DNA of 64,000 nt from NCBI GenBank assembly GCA_023055355.1, contig JALJCS010000035.1:2170001-2234000 (forward strand), written 5' to 3'. This DNA is from Agelaius tricolor (Eukaryota; Chordata; Aves; Passeriformes; Icteridae). Below, in pieces: positions 54,001 through 61,658 of this stretch. Position 1 is the first letter of the stretch, and each line of letters begins with the position of its first letter. The notes under the pieces are model-generated. The model saw only the letters and a program-made list of their open reading frames with translations. It had not been told where the DNA came from and did no database searches. Both the position numbers and the translations under genes were made by a program.

Positions 54001-57000
54001 AGTGGTAACACAAGGATCCGCTTGCATTCCTGAGGAGGGGAAGTGGGATTTTAGGGTCAAGTAAAACCTTCATTCTTCTGAGCCTTCAAAATGCAGCAGC
54101 CCTCCCTTCTTGTGAGGCATTACTATTATTGTCACCATTGTTTTCAGTGGTTGATGTCCTTCCACACTGGGATTATCTGCCTTTGTTGCACATCTTGACC
54201 CTGAGATGAGCTCTTGGTCAGAGCAGGGTGCTAACAATGGCAGGGTTGTGGCCTTGATCCCCACATGGGCCATTCACCTTAGGGTCTGACTCCATCATCC
54301 TTCTGGGTCCCTTCCAACTCAGACTATTTTGTGATTTTGTGATCTTATCTGACTGTAACAGTATTTCCACAATGTGTTGTTGTGTGGTCTAATTTTCATT
54401 GTCTTTACAGGAAAAAAAAAACCACAAGGAATTGTTTCTTAACTAGAAATAAATAGAATATATGAGACAGTGTTCTTATGTGGAAGAAAAATGTTGGGAA
54501 AACCAGTAATGAAGGAATTGGGGTGACCCTGGAACAAACAGATGTGCAGAGGTGACAAACAGCACATTCCTGATGTCTCCACTTGATATCCCACCAGATA
54601 AACACTCCACATTTATCCTCCTTTGAAGCAGGTTCAATTCAATCCTGAAACCATTGTCAGGGCCTCTGGGCTGGATACAATCTGCACAGTGAAACCCAAG
54701 ACAATTTCAGTGCACCCAGGGTTTCCTGAGCATGGCCTTGCCACACGAGGGTTGAATGTACACCAGTGACATTTCAGCTGGGTAATTCCTTGTGCAACCT
54801 CCAGAGCCATCCCTGCTTGCCATGGCAGAGCACAAGACAGAGTGCCCGGAATGCACAGCCACTACGTGGTTAATGAGTTACTCAGTGTCTGTAGGAGGGG
54901 TTTTCAACTGTGTGTGGGTGGTAGATTCAGCAAGAAAATATTTCATTATGCTGAAGAAATTCTCTGATGGGCTGCAGCTGCAATACCTCTTGCATTAGTC
55001 AAACAATAGCACTGCAGCTACCTTGCCCATCACATTAAAGATGAGTTATGTGCTTGTGACACCAGTGTTTGTGTGGCTTACTGCCACCTTGCTTTCACAG
55101 CTGAGGCCAGCTTTATGTGCTGTGTTCTTATTTCCAGCCTTTTCTTGTCTTTTATGTAAGGTCCTTCCCATTTACTAAACAGCATTTTATCTCCTGGAAA
55201 GCAGAACTTCTGCTTTTGTGTTATCTTGATCCTAATCAAAGTCCATATATTCTTATCATCACAAGCATCATTAATGAAATGCCACCTGCAACAGTAAGTT
55301 CTGGGGCAGTCCTGAAATGTGTGGCTGAAAAAGGTCATTTTCTTGCAAGGCCTCTGAGTTGAGGGGTTTTATTCCTGCCTCACCAGCTATGATCAGCTCC
55401 TACTCCAGCTAAACTTATGAGCTGCAGCTCAAAGAGTAAGACATCCATGGGGACACCAAAGAGATGTCAAGCATTTTTATTACACATTTTTTTCTCACAC
55501 AGTTAAAATGTTTCAGTGACAATTTCCCTCTGAAACAGGATGCTCTAGCTAAAGGGTGGTAATAGGAACCTGCCTTGGTAAAGTGGCCTAAAACCTAGCA
55601 AAACAAAGCACGTCTCAGAAAGTGCTGGAAATAGCATTATTATCACAGCTAAGCCTGCAGTGAAGGGCTCCCTTTTGTCACACGGTGTTTGCAAAAGGAG
55701 GGGCATGGGAGATATCCCAGTAATCATTTTGAAAGATCAAGTGAGAGCTCTTGTCAGCAGCTTTTCCCTGTGCTGTGGAGGTGGTGACAAGCACCTCTCC
55801 ATTCCACATGGACACAACAGTTCAGGAACTCCTGCATGGTGCCTTCTCCATGGCTCCATAATGAAACTATGGAGCATTTAGCTCCAAAAATAGAACTACA
55901 CATGACACCACGCTGAGGTACTGAAATGAAAGGAATACAAGCACATTTGTGAGGGATTGTGCTGGTACCTAAAGCCCTGACATTTGGCTGATGATGTATG
56001 TTCAAACTGGAAAGCAGCTCCTTTTTCCTTAGAGTGCTGCTGAATTCATGGAAGAGGGACCAACAATTAATTCTTCAGCTGCCACAGTGTGATCACAAAA
56101 ATTGTCTGCTTCAGGATAGTCTCAGAAGCTTTGTTTCTTGACTAACACAATTCCCAGAGTGTGTGGCTCTCGGACAGATCATGTCATTCCTCATTCTGCC
56201 AAACAGGAGTGAGTTTGCTTCCCCCAAACACCACAGGTTTCCGCTTTTCCTCTGGTAGGAAATGCTTCACCACTTCTGTGAAAACCCTCTCTGGTTCCAT
56301 TGGCTGGTGGAGCTTGGATCTTGTAGCTGTTTTCCCTTTTACTACGTCATTGCAGTTCTAACAAGTGGTTTTCTCCTGCCTTGCTGTTCACTGAGTGAAT
56401 TCCACAGAGCCACGGAATGGTTTGGCTTGGAAGGGACCTTGTGCCAGCTCCCTGCAGGGGACACATTCCACTAGACCAGATGGCTCCTGGCCTTGGGTAT
56501 CTCCCAGGGCTGCAGTACTTGTTTTTGTTCACTGCCCTCCTTCCCAGTCAAGAATTGTCTGCATTGGTCTGCTGGGTCATCTCTCTCAAGGAAACTGCTG
56601 GATATTCCTTCCCCACACTGCCTACATGGTCTAATTAACATGTGGCTGATCGGGGAGGACAGAACTTGCTGGTGTTGGTCTGTCAGTGCTAAATTGCACC
56701 CAGAGTACAGGGCTTCAGCTTGACTGGAGCATCCTCTGGGGAAAACTGTGTGGGATGTAAAATCCGGGCCAGTGTGGAATCTGTTCCAAAAGCCACGATC
56801 AGTGTTTTACCACAGGGTTACAAGTGGCCTTCTGATTTTCCAAGCACCAGGATTGTGCTGGTACTCCCAGACAAGACTGTGCTTTGGCTGGATCAGACAG
56901 TGCATTATCTCTCCACAAGCCTTCTCTGTGTCTCTGTAAAAAAAGTCATCCCCCCACTCTCACTTCTAATCCCCACTCTCACTTCTAAGCATGACTAAGC

Positions 57001-60000
57001 TGCAGAGAAATCTGTAATGTCACAGTTTTGCCTTGGTAAATGTAGTTGCTTCCAGTAGATGGCATTCCAGCCATGCAGTCCTGATCCAGATTAGTTCCTG
57101 TCCCTGCTTGAGCTGCCAGAATAATCCCTGCACAGAAGGAGGGTTTTTTTTTCCTCCTAATGCTCAAAATAAATGGAGTTACAACACTCTTGTTCATTTC
57201 CTACCTAATTAAAGATGTTTTTCCTATTTAATACATTTTATAGCAGTGGGTTTTTTTCTTCATTTTTCAATGTGCTTAACTCCAAAGTCATTTTATTTTG
57301 GAAAATTTGTCAAGACACCGAATGTTTTGGATCGGATTCACAACTCTGCTAACCACTGGGCACTGCTCTTTCATGTGTGAATTTTCTGCCCTCGAGTTAT
57401 GTGTCTGGGTGCTCTGTGTGGCAGAGGGGAAGAATGAGGCACTGCACAGCAGCTCCACAACAGCCAGCAGGCAAAGCAGAGAGCAGTTACAAGAAGCAGC
57501 TGGTGATTTTCACAGAATCACAGAACAGTCTGAGTTGGAAGGGGCCCCCAAGGATCATCGAGTCCAGTTCTTGAGTGAATGGCCCATACAGGGATCAAAC
57601 CAACAACCTTCATTTATATTAGCACCATGCTCTGGCTAACTGAGCTGTCTCTTTAACCATTTAATATATTTCATATATATTTGTTAGGTTTTTAGGTACA
57701 TTCCTCTGCAGGGTCTCAAAAATGCTAGAGACAGATATGGTTGTGTGAAACCCCCAAGCCAAATAGGAAGGTAGCTTGTTTTACTGCTAACATCAAAGTC
57801 AGTGCTGGCAAAAAACCATTGCTTCACTGACTGCACTGGGGCTCAGCATCAGGGGGCATCACAGTCCCTTCCCACAGATCTCAACTCACATTATTAATTA
57901 TTCAACAATTTCAAATAAAAAAAAAATCTATAAGACACCTGTGTCACGGACATATTTTCTGAAAAATACTTTTGCTAGGATTTTTTCTCCTGAGAAGCCT
58001 CAGAAACAAAATGTAACCAATGGTTATCTGCTGCTGTGGAATGTGGCAGGTGCATCTGTGATTGGTCTCATGTGGTTGTTTCTAATTAATGGCCAATCAC
58101 AGCCCAGCTGGCTCGGACTGTCTGGTCAGTCACAAGATTTTATTATCATTCCTTTCCATATTATTTTATTATCATTTCCTTTCCTTTCAAGTTTTCTGAT
58201 GAAATCCTTTCTTCTATTCTTTTAGTATAGTTTTAGTATATAACTTTCTTTTAATATAATATATAACATAAAATAATAAATCAGCCTTCTGAAACATGGA
58301 GTCAAGATTCTCATCCCTTCCCTCATCCTCAGACCCCTGTGAACACCACCACACACCTGGGTACTGTGTTATTTACCTTTGCCTTACAGTAAATGTAAAT
58401 TAGAATTTATTTAACCATGCACTTGTGGATTGTAAGCCAAGACAAGCTGACTCATAAAAGACAACTCTTTGCATTTGATTTTGCTTCTGTTTAGTTAAGA
58501 CACTTCTCAGTTCTTCTTTATTGACCTAGCGTGGAATTTATTTACTTACTACCCAGTTCACAAAAACAGGCTAAAATTTAAACATTCCCCCGTGACCCAG
58601 CAAAGCTTCTAGTTCAGGTTTTGCACTTGTAATGGAAGAAAAAGCTCAAATTTTTTTTTCCTTGCAGGCAAAAGCATGCTGTGGCTTGGGGAGGGGTACC
58701 TGCTTCCATTTGGGATCTGTAATCCTGAGTTCTTTCTGAAATAAGGAATCTAACACAACCCTTGAGGACACACCTGCATATATATACACACAGACATCTA
58801 TGTGCATATAGATACATATATGCATATACATATGTGCATGAATCTGTATATAAAAATAGGTTTTTTTATGGTTCTTGAAGCATGTTAACATCCTGCTTGA
58901 TGCCCAAATAAGCACTGACAAGAGGCCTTCTGTGCCCTGAGGGAGGTGCTCACTGCCAGCCCTAAAATGCTCAAGGGCTCTCCTCCATCCCTCCTGACCA
59001 TGGTCATCCAGAATACTGACACAGGGGCAGGATTTCAGGCTTTGGCAGAATTAGATGGTTGCTGATTGGGATTTGGGAAACAGCAGTTTCAAACGAAGCA
59101 CCCCAAGTAGTCCTCAGACTTTTTTACATGACTTGCTAATTTTCTTATTGATACCATGTGGCAGTCAGTGTTGTTTAGTTGATTTGGAGATGTGCATTCA
59201 AAAGGAATGGTTCCTTGGGCTTCCTGGTTGGACTTCTGTGGAAGTAGCTACTCTCACTCCACTGTCTTCTGTTCACAACTTCTAAAAAGTTCTGTACTTA
59301 AATCTTCTGTCTTCAGCATGTGGTCAAAATCAATTTTGCATTTGCTGAGAAAGTGAGCAGAATGGTTAAACTACAGAGGCAACTGAGGGGGGAAAGCAGC
59401 AGCAGTCTTTGGAGTGTCACAACTGGTGTGACAAACATTTGCACATTCCAGCTGCTAAGTGACCTGGGTGGAAAAAAGGAAATTTTCCAGAGAAAATTTT
59501 TTTTGGGGGGGAAAAAAAGTGCTAAGGCTTGTGTAGTATATGTGACTGAAAGCACATGTGTGAGTCACTCACAGCTGCCTCCATGGAGACAGCAGGGGCA
59601 GAGGCGCTCTGTGCCCAGGCTGGGCAGCATGGCTGGCACCTGGCAGTGCCCACCGTGGGCTGCAGGCAGTGCCCAGGCTGGGCTGGATTCAGTGCAGCCA
59701 GGTGAGTGTTCCCAGGCAGTGACCTGGGAGAAGCAGTGATGCAGCCTCCAGCCTGCTCTGTCTGCACCCAGCCCAGCTGGCAGCTGTGGCAGGAAGAGAT
59801 GAGGGGAGAGAGGAAGGGCAGGGAGGTGCAGGCATCTTCCTCACAGGGTGAGAACCTGCTTCAGAGGACAGTGAGGGTCAGAGCCACTGGTTGATGTGTC
59901 ATAACTCTGACATGTGTACAAAAGCCTGCATCACCCTGACACTGGTGTTTCCCCTGCACAGAAACGACGTGGGAGCGGCCGAGCAGTGTGCCTGGCACTC

Positions 60001-61658
60001 CCAAGAGCCCTGTGTCACAGAAGAGTTCTGCAGGTACTGTCTGATGCTGTGCCTGGCTCAATCTGCTTCTCTTACCTTTCAGCAAAGCAAAGAGAGTGCT
60101 GTGATACAGTGGGAGGGAGTATTGATGGACATATTGAATCATGGAATGGTTCAGGTGGGAGGGGACCTTAAAGATTGTCTCGTTCCACACACCTGCCATG
60201 GCAGGGACAGCTTTCACTATCCCAGGTGATGGAATATGCTCCAAGCCCTGTCCAGCCTGGCCTTGGACACTGCCAGGCATCCAGGGGCACCCACAGCTTC
60301 TGTGGGCACCCTGTGCCAGGGCCTTACCACCCTCACAGATTTTCTCTTAATATTTGATCTCCCACAGCTTAAAGCCATTGCTCCTTGTACTGTCACTCCA
60401 GACTCTCACCTAATGTCCCTTTCTGGCTCTCCTGCATCCTGGCAGACTCTAATGTCTCCCCAGACCCTTCTCTTCTCCAGCCTACATGGTTGTGAGAGTG
60501 TAGCAGAGCAAACATGGTGCCCTTTCCCTCCTGACACAACTTGTGGACTATTGTTTCCCTGGCAGCCCATCTTCTGTCTGGGTGTCTGAAGCGTCCACTC
60601 AGGAGCTGGGGCGGTTCCCTCTGGGTGCACAAAGGCAAAGAGGGGCCCAAGAAGCACTTCCTCAGTTCTGCTTTGTGACAGGGCAGGGAAATCAAAGAGC
60701 TGCAGACACACAGGGGCTGACTGATGCTCTTCCACACAGAGAATATGCACAGCAGAGTTTCAGCATGTGATGGCTACAGGGGTGACCATATAGATCATCT
60801 CTGACTTGAGGTTGCAGGGAAGCAAGTAACAGAGTCAGATGTGTAACTGTACTGAAAAGCTCTTGGGTATTGCAGAATGACAAAGCAAAGCAAAAATTAC
60901 TCTAGAATAAAAAGTGTTAAATGTAAAGGCCACTGGTGACATCTGACTGTAAATAAAGTAGGTTAGAAGATGTTTTCCTTAGAAATTTTATAACTGATGT
61001 CCCTCTTTATTGGCAGAACGGGGAGGGTAGTCTGGGTGAAGATTGTGCATTTCATTGTGACCAAAGGATTTATAATGTAGTTGAGGATCTTGTTTCAACA
61101 CTAGTTTGAGCATTATTCATTGCTCAGTATATTAAAAAAAAAGGCAATTTACAGTTCCATGCAGGAACCATGAACATCTTGCAAGGCTTGCTATCTTTAC
61201 ATGAAAACTCCCTTGGACCAGGACTTTGAATGGATGCCAGGTGCCCAGCCAGCCACTCTGTCACTCTCCTCCTCAGGTGGATGGGGGTGAAAACTACAAC
61301 AAAAGGGTTGGGATGAGGGCAGGGAGACATCACTCATTATGGTCATGGGCAAAACACACTCCACTCAGGAAAATGTTTAATCTATTACCCATCAAATCAC
61401 AGTAGGGTAATGAGAAATACAGCTAAGCCTTAAACACTGCGATCTATATCTGCAAATTCAGTTATGGGGTTAATTTTTAAATTTGTGCATATGGGATTGA
61501 TTTTTAAATTTAAATCTTAAATTTCCTTGGCTATCAGCAGCAAGCCTGATAACTCTCCCTCTGTTCTTGCAGTGAATGGCTACTACATCTCGGGGTCCCC
61601 AGTGCACCAGCTCGACTCAGGTCACACCAGCCTCCGAAAACCCAGTGGGGACCCCCAG
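17901..61658 (+). CDS. GAS7: GAS7, growth arrest-specific 7, N-terminal half
   Basis: Cytoplasmic adaptor of the SH3/WW/F-BAR type that binds actin and membranes and promotes neurite-like outgrowth. Coding exons seen are 17901-18083, 49926-50046 (or 49923-50046), 59962-60033 and 61573-61658, with phases 0, 1, 1 and 0 at their ends. They give 154 residues: an SH3 domain at about 3-60, a WW domain at about 79-111 (W83, W105, P108) and a linker from about 112 on, with VNGYY at 126-130. Introns are about 31.8, 9.9 and 1.5 kb. The start ATG is chosen because MSG plus the SH3 begins the family's long isoform; the frame is open upstream only because the DNA is GC-rich. The F-BAR exons lie beyond 64000. 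In mammals shorter isoforms start from internal promoters. Confidence 0.93.
18091..18108 (+). repeat. Short GGGGCC repeat just after the exon 1 donor
   Basis: Three GGGG runs separated by CC (CGGGGCCGGGGCCGGGGC), starting 7 bp downstream of the donor GT. It can form a G-quadruplex with a further G-run nearby. It is short and may be length-variable. Confidence 0.8.
18179..18406 (+). repeat. 76-bp minisatellite, three exact-length units
   Basis: Units begin with ccatggccgtgctgctg at 18179, 18255 and 18331, a spacing of exactly 76 bp, and differ at only a few positions. Each unit contains a pyrimidine tract and CAG followed by GTGTCC (gttcccctccccgggcag, then gtgtcc), which resembles a splice acceptor and a donor placed back to back. 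It lies about 100 bp downstream of GAS7 exon 1. Confidence 0.93.
18706..18985 (-). mobile_element. CR1 LINE 3' end, minus strand
   Basis: Reads tcacagaatgggttgggttg, gaagggaccttaaagatcgt, then ccactagaccaggttgctcc and tttcttcctaatgtctaata on the plus strand, which is the reverse of the CR1 3' UTR with its ATTCTGTGAT tail at the left end. It is truncated at its 5' side, as is usual for CR1. Confidence 0.88.
18986..21451. other. GAS7 intron 1 segment, nothing recognised
   Basis: No exon, RNA gene or clear transposon was recognised. A poly(A) run lies at about 20279-20295. Confidence 0.55.
21452..21945 (-). mobile_element. Older CR1 LINE fragment, minus strand
   Basis: The left end, atcacagaatcactgggttg then gaaaggacctttggagatca, is a CR1 tail. 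Further right are cctctcaagccttcacgtct, agttctttcagcctctcttt, gacagatgctccagactctt, atcatcctcatggcccattg and tggactctctccagtgtgtc, all in CR1 order. It is more diverged than the 18706 copy. Confidence 0.82.
21946..28142. other. GAS7 intron 1 segment, nothing recognised
   Basis: About 6.2 kb of unique-looking AT-rich DNA with short CAG (about 22817-22830) and TGT/GTT runs (about 22103-22120). Open frames are short and lack family resemblance. No transposon end was recognised. Confidence 0.5.
28143..28179. repeat. Perfect inverted repeat, 14-bp arms
   Basis: TGTCTGAGGAGTGA (28143-28156) and its exact reverse complement (28166-28179) flank a 9-bp loop (ctggcatca). An RNA hairpin from intron 1 would have a 14-bp stem, which is too short for a microRNA precursor. 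Confidence 0.9.
28180..32404. other. GAS7 intron 1 segment, mostly unrecognised
   Basis: Contains a T-rich stretch at 30980-30991 and AT-rich DNA at 31230-31330. The part 29085-29225 looks unusually rich in homeobox-like TAAT/ATTA words (taatgagc, gactaattcatta, aagtaatcact) and may be a noncoding regulatory element; this is a weak call. No exon was recognised. Confidence 0.45.
32405..32525 (+). repeat. 41-bp tandem repeat, three units
   Basis: Units begin ctccaggaatgctgaatgtg at 32405, 32446 and 32487, and continue tcctgtgctgccctgggtg. They are almost identical. The unit is not a multiple of three, so the proline/serine-rich frames crossing it on the minus strand are not supported as genes. 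Confidence 0.93.
32726..33111 (+). mobile_element. Solo LTR, ERVK-like, with 6-bp target duplication
   Basis: 386-bp element TGTCACTGAC...CA on the plus strand, flanked by the duplication ccagtg at 32720-32725 and 33112-33117. The 6-bp duplication fits ERVK-class (ERV2) integration. An AATAAA-type signal (ataataaatcaa) lies about 75 bp before the end. It shares long blocks (caaaatgtaaccaatggtta, tggccaatcacagcccagct) with the LTR at 57942, so the two are the same family. No internal region is present. Confidence 0.88.
33118..38277. other. GAS7 intron 1 segment, nothing recognised
   Basis: Includes a GC-richer part (36800-37640) with short CTGT runs at 37530-37552 and T-rich stretches. A minus-strand open frame of 235 codons at 33404-34111 has no family resemblance and no splice or promoter support. 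Confidence 0.5.
38278..38425 (+). mobile_element. CR1 LINE 3' end, plus strand
   Basis: Reads gccctgtccctggaagtgtc, caaggccaggttgggcaggg, then gtggaaagtgtccctgctca, ccaacccgaagcattctgtg and attccatgat: the CR1 3' UTR and its ATTCTRTG tail in forward direction. Confidence 0.9.
38510..38546 (+). repeat. Short tandem repeat, 14-bp unit
   Basis: Unit gacaagagatct about 2.5 times (with ct linker). Confidence 0.8.
38547..40062. other. GAS7 intron 1 segment, nothing recognised
   Basis: No exon, RNA gene or transposon end was recognised. Confidence 0.5.
40069..40595 (-). mobile_element. Solo LTR, ERVK-like, minus strand, with 6-bp target duplication
   Basis: 527-bp LTR flanked by ccaggg at 40063-40068 and 40596-40601. 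On the minus strand it starts TGTAGTAAACCCC, has a TATAAAAGA promoter box (about 40413-40421), an AATAAAGCC poly(A) signal (about 40338-40346) and ends GGCTTTATTA. The spacing of TATA box and poly(A) signal defines U3, R and U5. It is a different family from the LTRs at 32726 and 57942. No retroviral genes are adjacent. Confidence 0.88.
40602..41835. other. GAS7 intron 1 segment, nothing recognised
   Basis: No exon, RNA gene or transposon end was recognised. Confidence 0.5.
41836..42065 (-). mobile_element. Diverged CR1 LINE fragment, minus strand
   Basis: The left end ccacagaatcacagatcccc is a CR1-type tail, followed by aaagtcctttgagatcatca and agtcccccattaacccagca, then gccacccttttggtgaagaa and atttttcctgataatgc. 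This resembles an older CR1 subfamily in reverse. Ends are approximate. Confidence 0.65.
42066..43455. other. GAS7 intron 1 segment, nothing recognised
   Basis: A 332-codon open frame crosses 41994-42992 but has no family resemblance, no splice support and runs out of a CR1 fragment. No RNA gene was recognised. Confidence 0.5.
43456..43540 (+). repeat. 21-bp tandem repeat, four units
   Basis: Unit gagatggcatccaaggaaaca with A/G variation, four times. Because 21 is a multiple of three it keeps one frame open (EMASKET repeated), but no gene surrounds it. Confidence 0.92.
43896..43951 (+). promoter_or_regulatory. X-box, E-box and MEF2/TATA motif cluster in intron 1
   Basis: GGTTGCCATGACAACC (43896-43911) is a near-perfect palindromic RFX X-box. 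CATATG (43921-43926) is an E-box. CTATATATAAG (43941-43951) matches both a TATA box and the MEF2 consensus. The order and spacing look like a compact promoter or enhancer. GAS7 in mammals has isoforms without the SH3 domain that start inside the gene, so an internal promoter here would make sense. No first exon could be identified downstream. Confidence 0.4.
44215..44475 (+). mobile_element. CR1 LINE 3' end, plus strand
   Basis: Reads gaagaaattcttcactctga, gggtggcaacctggcacagg, ttgcccagaggagctgtggc, tggaagtgtccaaggctggg and ccaaaccattctgtgatcct: forward CR1 3' UTR and tail. Confidence 0.9.
44861..44965 (-). mobile_element. Short CR1 LINE 3' end, minus strand
   Basis: atcataaaattacagaagaa, then ttggaaggggcttttggagg and tctctggtccggccccttgt, correspond to the CR1 tail and adjacent 3' UTR in reverse. 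Truncated after about 100 bp. Confidence 0.75.
44966..47324. other. GAS7 intron 1 segment, nothing recognised
   Basis: No exon, RNA gene or transposon end was recognised. Confidence 0.5.
47325..47592 (+). mobile_element. CR1 LINE 3' end, plus strand
   Basis: Reads ggggaatggcttcaaactga, then gaagaaatactttactgtgg, cctggcacagggaagctgtg, cctggaagtgtcccagacca and agttggtgattctgtgag: forward CR1 3' UTR with tail. It lies about 280 bp upstream of the ERVL-like LTR. Confidence 0.9.
47870..48478 (+). mobile_element. Solo LTR, avian ERVL type, with 5-bp target duplication
   Basis: 609-bp LTR beginning TGCCTTGGTTTCAGCTGAGG and ending near gctgaagctaaaccacaatg. It is flanked by catgc at 47865-47869 and 48479-48483; a 5-bp duplication fits ERVL-class integration. 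Familiar blocks include tagcagttggcacagtgctg, gataacaccctgatgtttta, aaaggatattccacaccaca and attgcactgtgcagcacttg. The last bases have drifted from the usual ...CGACA end by transitions. A (AAT)n(GAT)n run lies inside it. No internal viral region is present. Confidence 0.85.
47964..48026 (+). repeat. (AAT)n(GAT)n microsatellite inside the LTR
   Basis: A run of AAT/ATA triplets (about 47964-47998) passes into ATG/GAT triplets (about 47999-48020) and ends gttgataacacc. A second, broken TTATTATCATTATC run lies at about 48300-48337 in the same LTR. Confidence 0.95.
48484..49922. other. End of GAS7 intron 1, nothing recognised
   Basis: Includes a T-rich branch/pyrimidine tract leading to the exon 2 acceptor (tttttgttctttcctcag). 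A minus-strand frame at 49340-49681 has no recognised family. Confidence 0.6.
49926..50046 (+). CDS. GAS7: GAS7 exon 2: linker and first part of WW domain
   Basis: Using the distal acceptor the exon encodes residues 62-101 (KPRKATPQPGEDTVNGH, then LPPGWQSYMSPQGRRYYVN, then TFTN) plus the first base of E102. It provides the first WW tryptophan (W83) and the central YY pair. Its start, KP, matches the usual ...LLEKP join of the family. The acceptor is a tandem CAGCAG, so an isoform with one extra glutamine (exon start 49923) is possible. The donor is gtaagt at 50047. Confidence 0.95.
50065..50486 (-). mobile_element. Solo LTR, minus strand, 18 bp after GAS7 exon 2 donor
   Basis: About 422 bp, with candidate 6-bp target duplication agcttt at 50059-50064 and 50087+400 (50487-50492). 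On the minus strand it reads GTGCCAGTCACATTCTCTG, AAAAATCCC, later GCCAGTCAGGGCCATGCTG, then TAATAAATTAGCCTTCTGAG near its 3' end. It shares order and several blocks with the LTRs at 32726 and 57942, such as the ...aataaat.agccttctga poly(A) block, and is a related subfamily. Termini are slightly off TG...CA. Confidence 0.8.
50487..54199. other. GAS7 intron 2 segment with weak CR1 traces
   Basis: Mostly unrecognised. Two degenerate plus-strand stretches look CR1-like: about 51790-51960 (ggataactttggcacaggct and onward) and about 52850-53060 (listed separately). No exon was recognised. Confidence 0.45.
52850..53060 (+). mobile_element. Degenerate CR1 LINE fragment, plus strand
   Basis: Contains tttatcttgtttggactcta, then agctggataaagcccagaag and agagtagcaaaagtgatgga, and tgctgagagattggggatgt, which follow the order of the CR1 reverse-transcriptase 3' end and UTR. 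It is strongly diverged. Confidence 0.5.
54200..54345 (+). mobile_element. tRNA-Ile-derived SINE with CR1-like tail, plus strand
   Basis: The head reads gagctcttggtcagagcagg, gtgctaacaatgg and ccttgatccccacatgggcc, which follow a tRNA-Ile(AAU) sequence from the A box through the anticodon loop to the B box and acceptor arm. The tail reads cattcaccttagggtctgac and ggtcccttccaactcagact, ending attttgtgattttgtgat as in CR1 3' ends. This is the layout of the passerine SINE known as TguSINE1, which uses the CR1 machinery. The tRNA part is mutated and not a functional tRNA gene. Confidence 0.82.
54346..56399. other. GAS7 intron 2 segment, mostly unrecognised
   Basis: No exon was recognised. The part 54830-55050 has a unique-looking AT-rich character with TAAT-type words (gttaatgagttactc, gcattagtcaaac) and might be a regulatory element; this is weak. 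Confidence 0.45.
56400..56510 (-). mobile_element. Short CR1 LINE 3' end, minus strand
   Basis: tccacagagccacggaatgg, tttggcttggaagggacctt and cattccactagaccagatgg correspond to the reverse CR1 tail and 3' UTR. Confidence 0.82.
57511..57658 (-). mobile_element. tRNA-Ile-derived SINE with CR1-like tail, minus strand
   Basis: Read on the minus strand from 57658, it has an A box (AGCTCAGTTAGCCA, 57633-57646), GAGCATGGTGCTAATA (anticodon-loop side), a B box (GGTTTGATCCC, 57591-57601) and TGTATGGGCC, i.e. a tRNA-Ile-like head. It continues CATTCACTCAAGAACTGGAC and CCCTTCCAACTCAGACTGTT and ends CTGTGATTCTGTGA at 57511. It is the same SINE family as the copy at 54200. Boundaries are good to a few bases. 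Confidence 0.85.
57942..58353 (+). mobile_element. Solo LTR, ERVK-like, with 6-bp target duplication
   Basis: 412-bp LTR starting TGTCACGGAC and ending CCACCACA, flanked by cacctg at 57936-57941 and 58354-58359. It is closely related to the LTR at 32726, sharing for example atgtaaccaatggttatctg and ggccaatcacagcccagctg, and has the same AATAAAT poly(A) region. It has extra AT-rich sequence (58140-58270). No internal viral genes are present. Confidence 0.9.
58354..59961. other. End of GAS7 intron 2
   Basis: Contains an AT/CA microsatellite-like tract at about 58776-58855 (atatatacacacagac and tacatatatgcatata words) and short G and A runs (59498-59520). No other exon was recognised. Confidence 0.6.
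59962..60033 (+). CDS. GAS7: GAS7 exon 3: second half of WW domain
   Basis: 72 nt, phase 1 to phase 1. It completes E102 and encodes TTWERPSSVPGTPKSP and VSQKSSA. TTWERP supplies the second WW tryptophan (W105) and the conserved proline (P108). The acceptor is cctgcacag at 59953-59961 and the donor is gtactg at 60034. Confidence 0.95.
60130..60500 (-). mobile_element. CR1 LINE 3' end, minus strand
   Basis: Begins at the left with aatcatggaatggttcaggt and gggaggggaccttaaagatt, continues caagccctgtccagcctggc, tggacactgccaggcatcca, ggccttaccaccctcacaga and agacccttctcttctccagc. It starts about 100 bp after the GAS7 exon 3 donor. Confidence 0.9.
60501..61572. other. GAS7 intron 3 remainder
   Basis: No exon, RNA gene or transposon end was recognised. 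It ends with the acceptor ctgttcttgcag. Confidence 0.6.
61573..61658 (+). CDS. GAS7: GAS7 exon 4: linker after WW domain
   Basis: 86 nt, phase 1 to phase 0. It completes V126 and encodes NGYYISGSPVHQLDSG and HTSLRKPSGDPQ, matching the VNGY...SG.P and ..S.RKS.GD.Q pattern of the GAS7 linker. The acceptor is ttcttgcag at 61564-61572 and the donor is gtaagg at 61659. Confidence 0.92.

Noticed and set aside
57591..57646. tRNA-Ile gene
   Set aside because: The boxes are present but the arms are mutated and the sequence continues into a CR1-like tail; it is a SINE, not a tRNA gene.
32726..58353. Complete endogenous retrovirus
   Set aside because: Only isolated LTRs with target duplications on both sides are present; no gag, pol or env sequence lies between or beside them.
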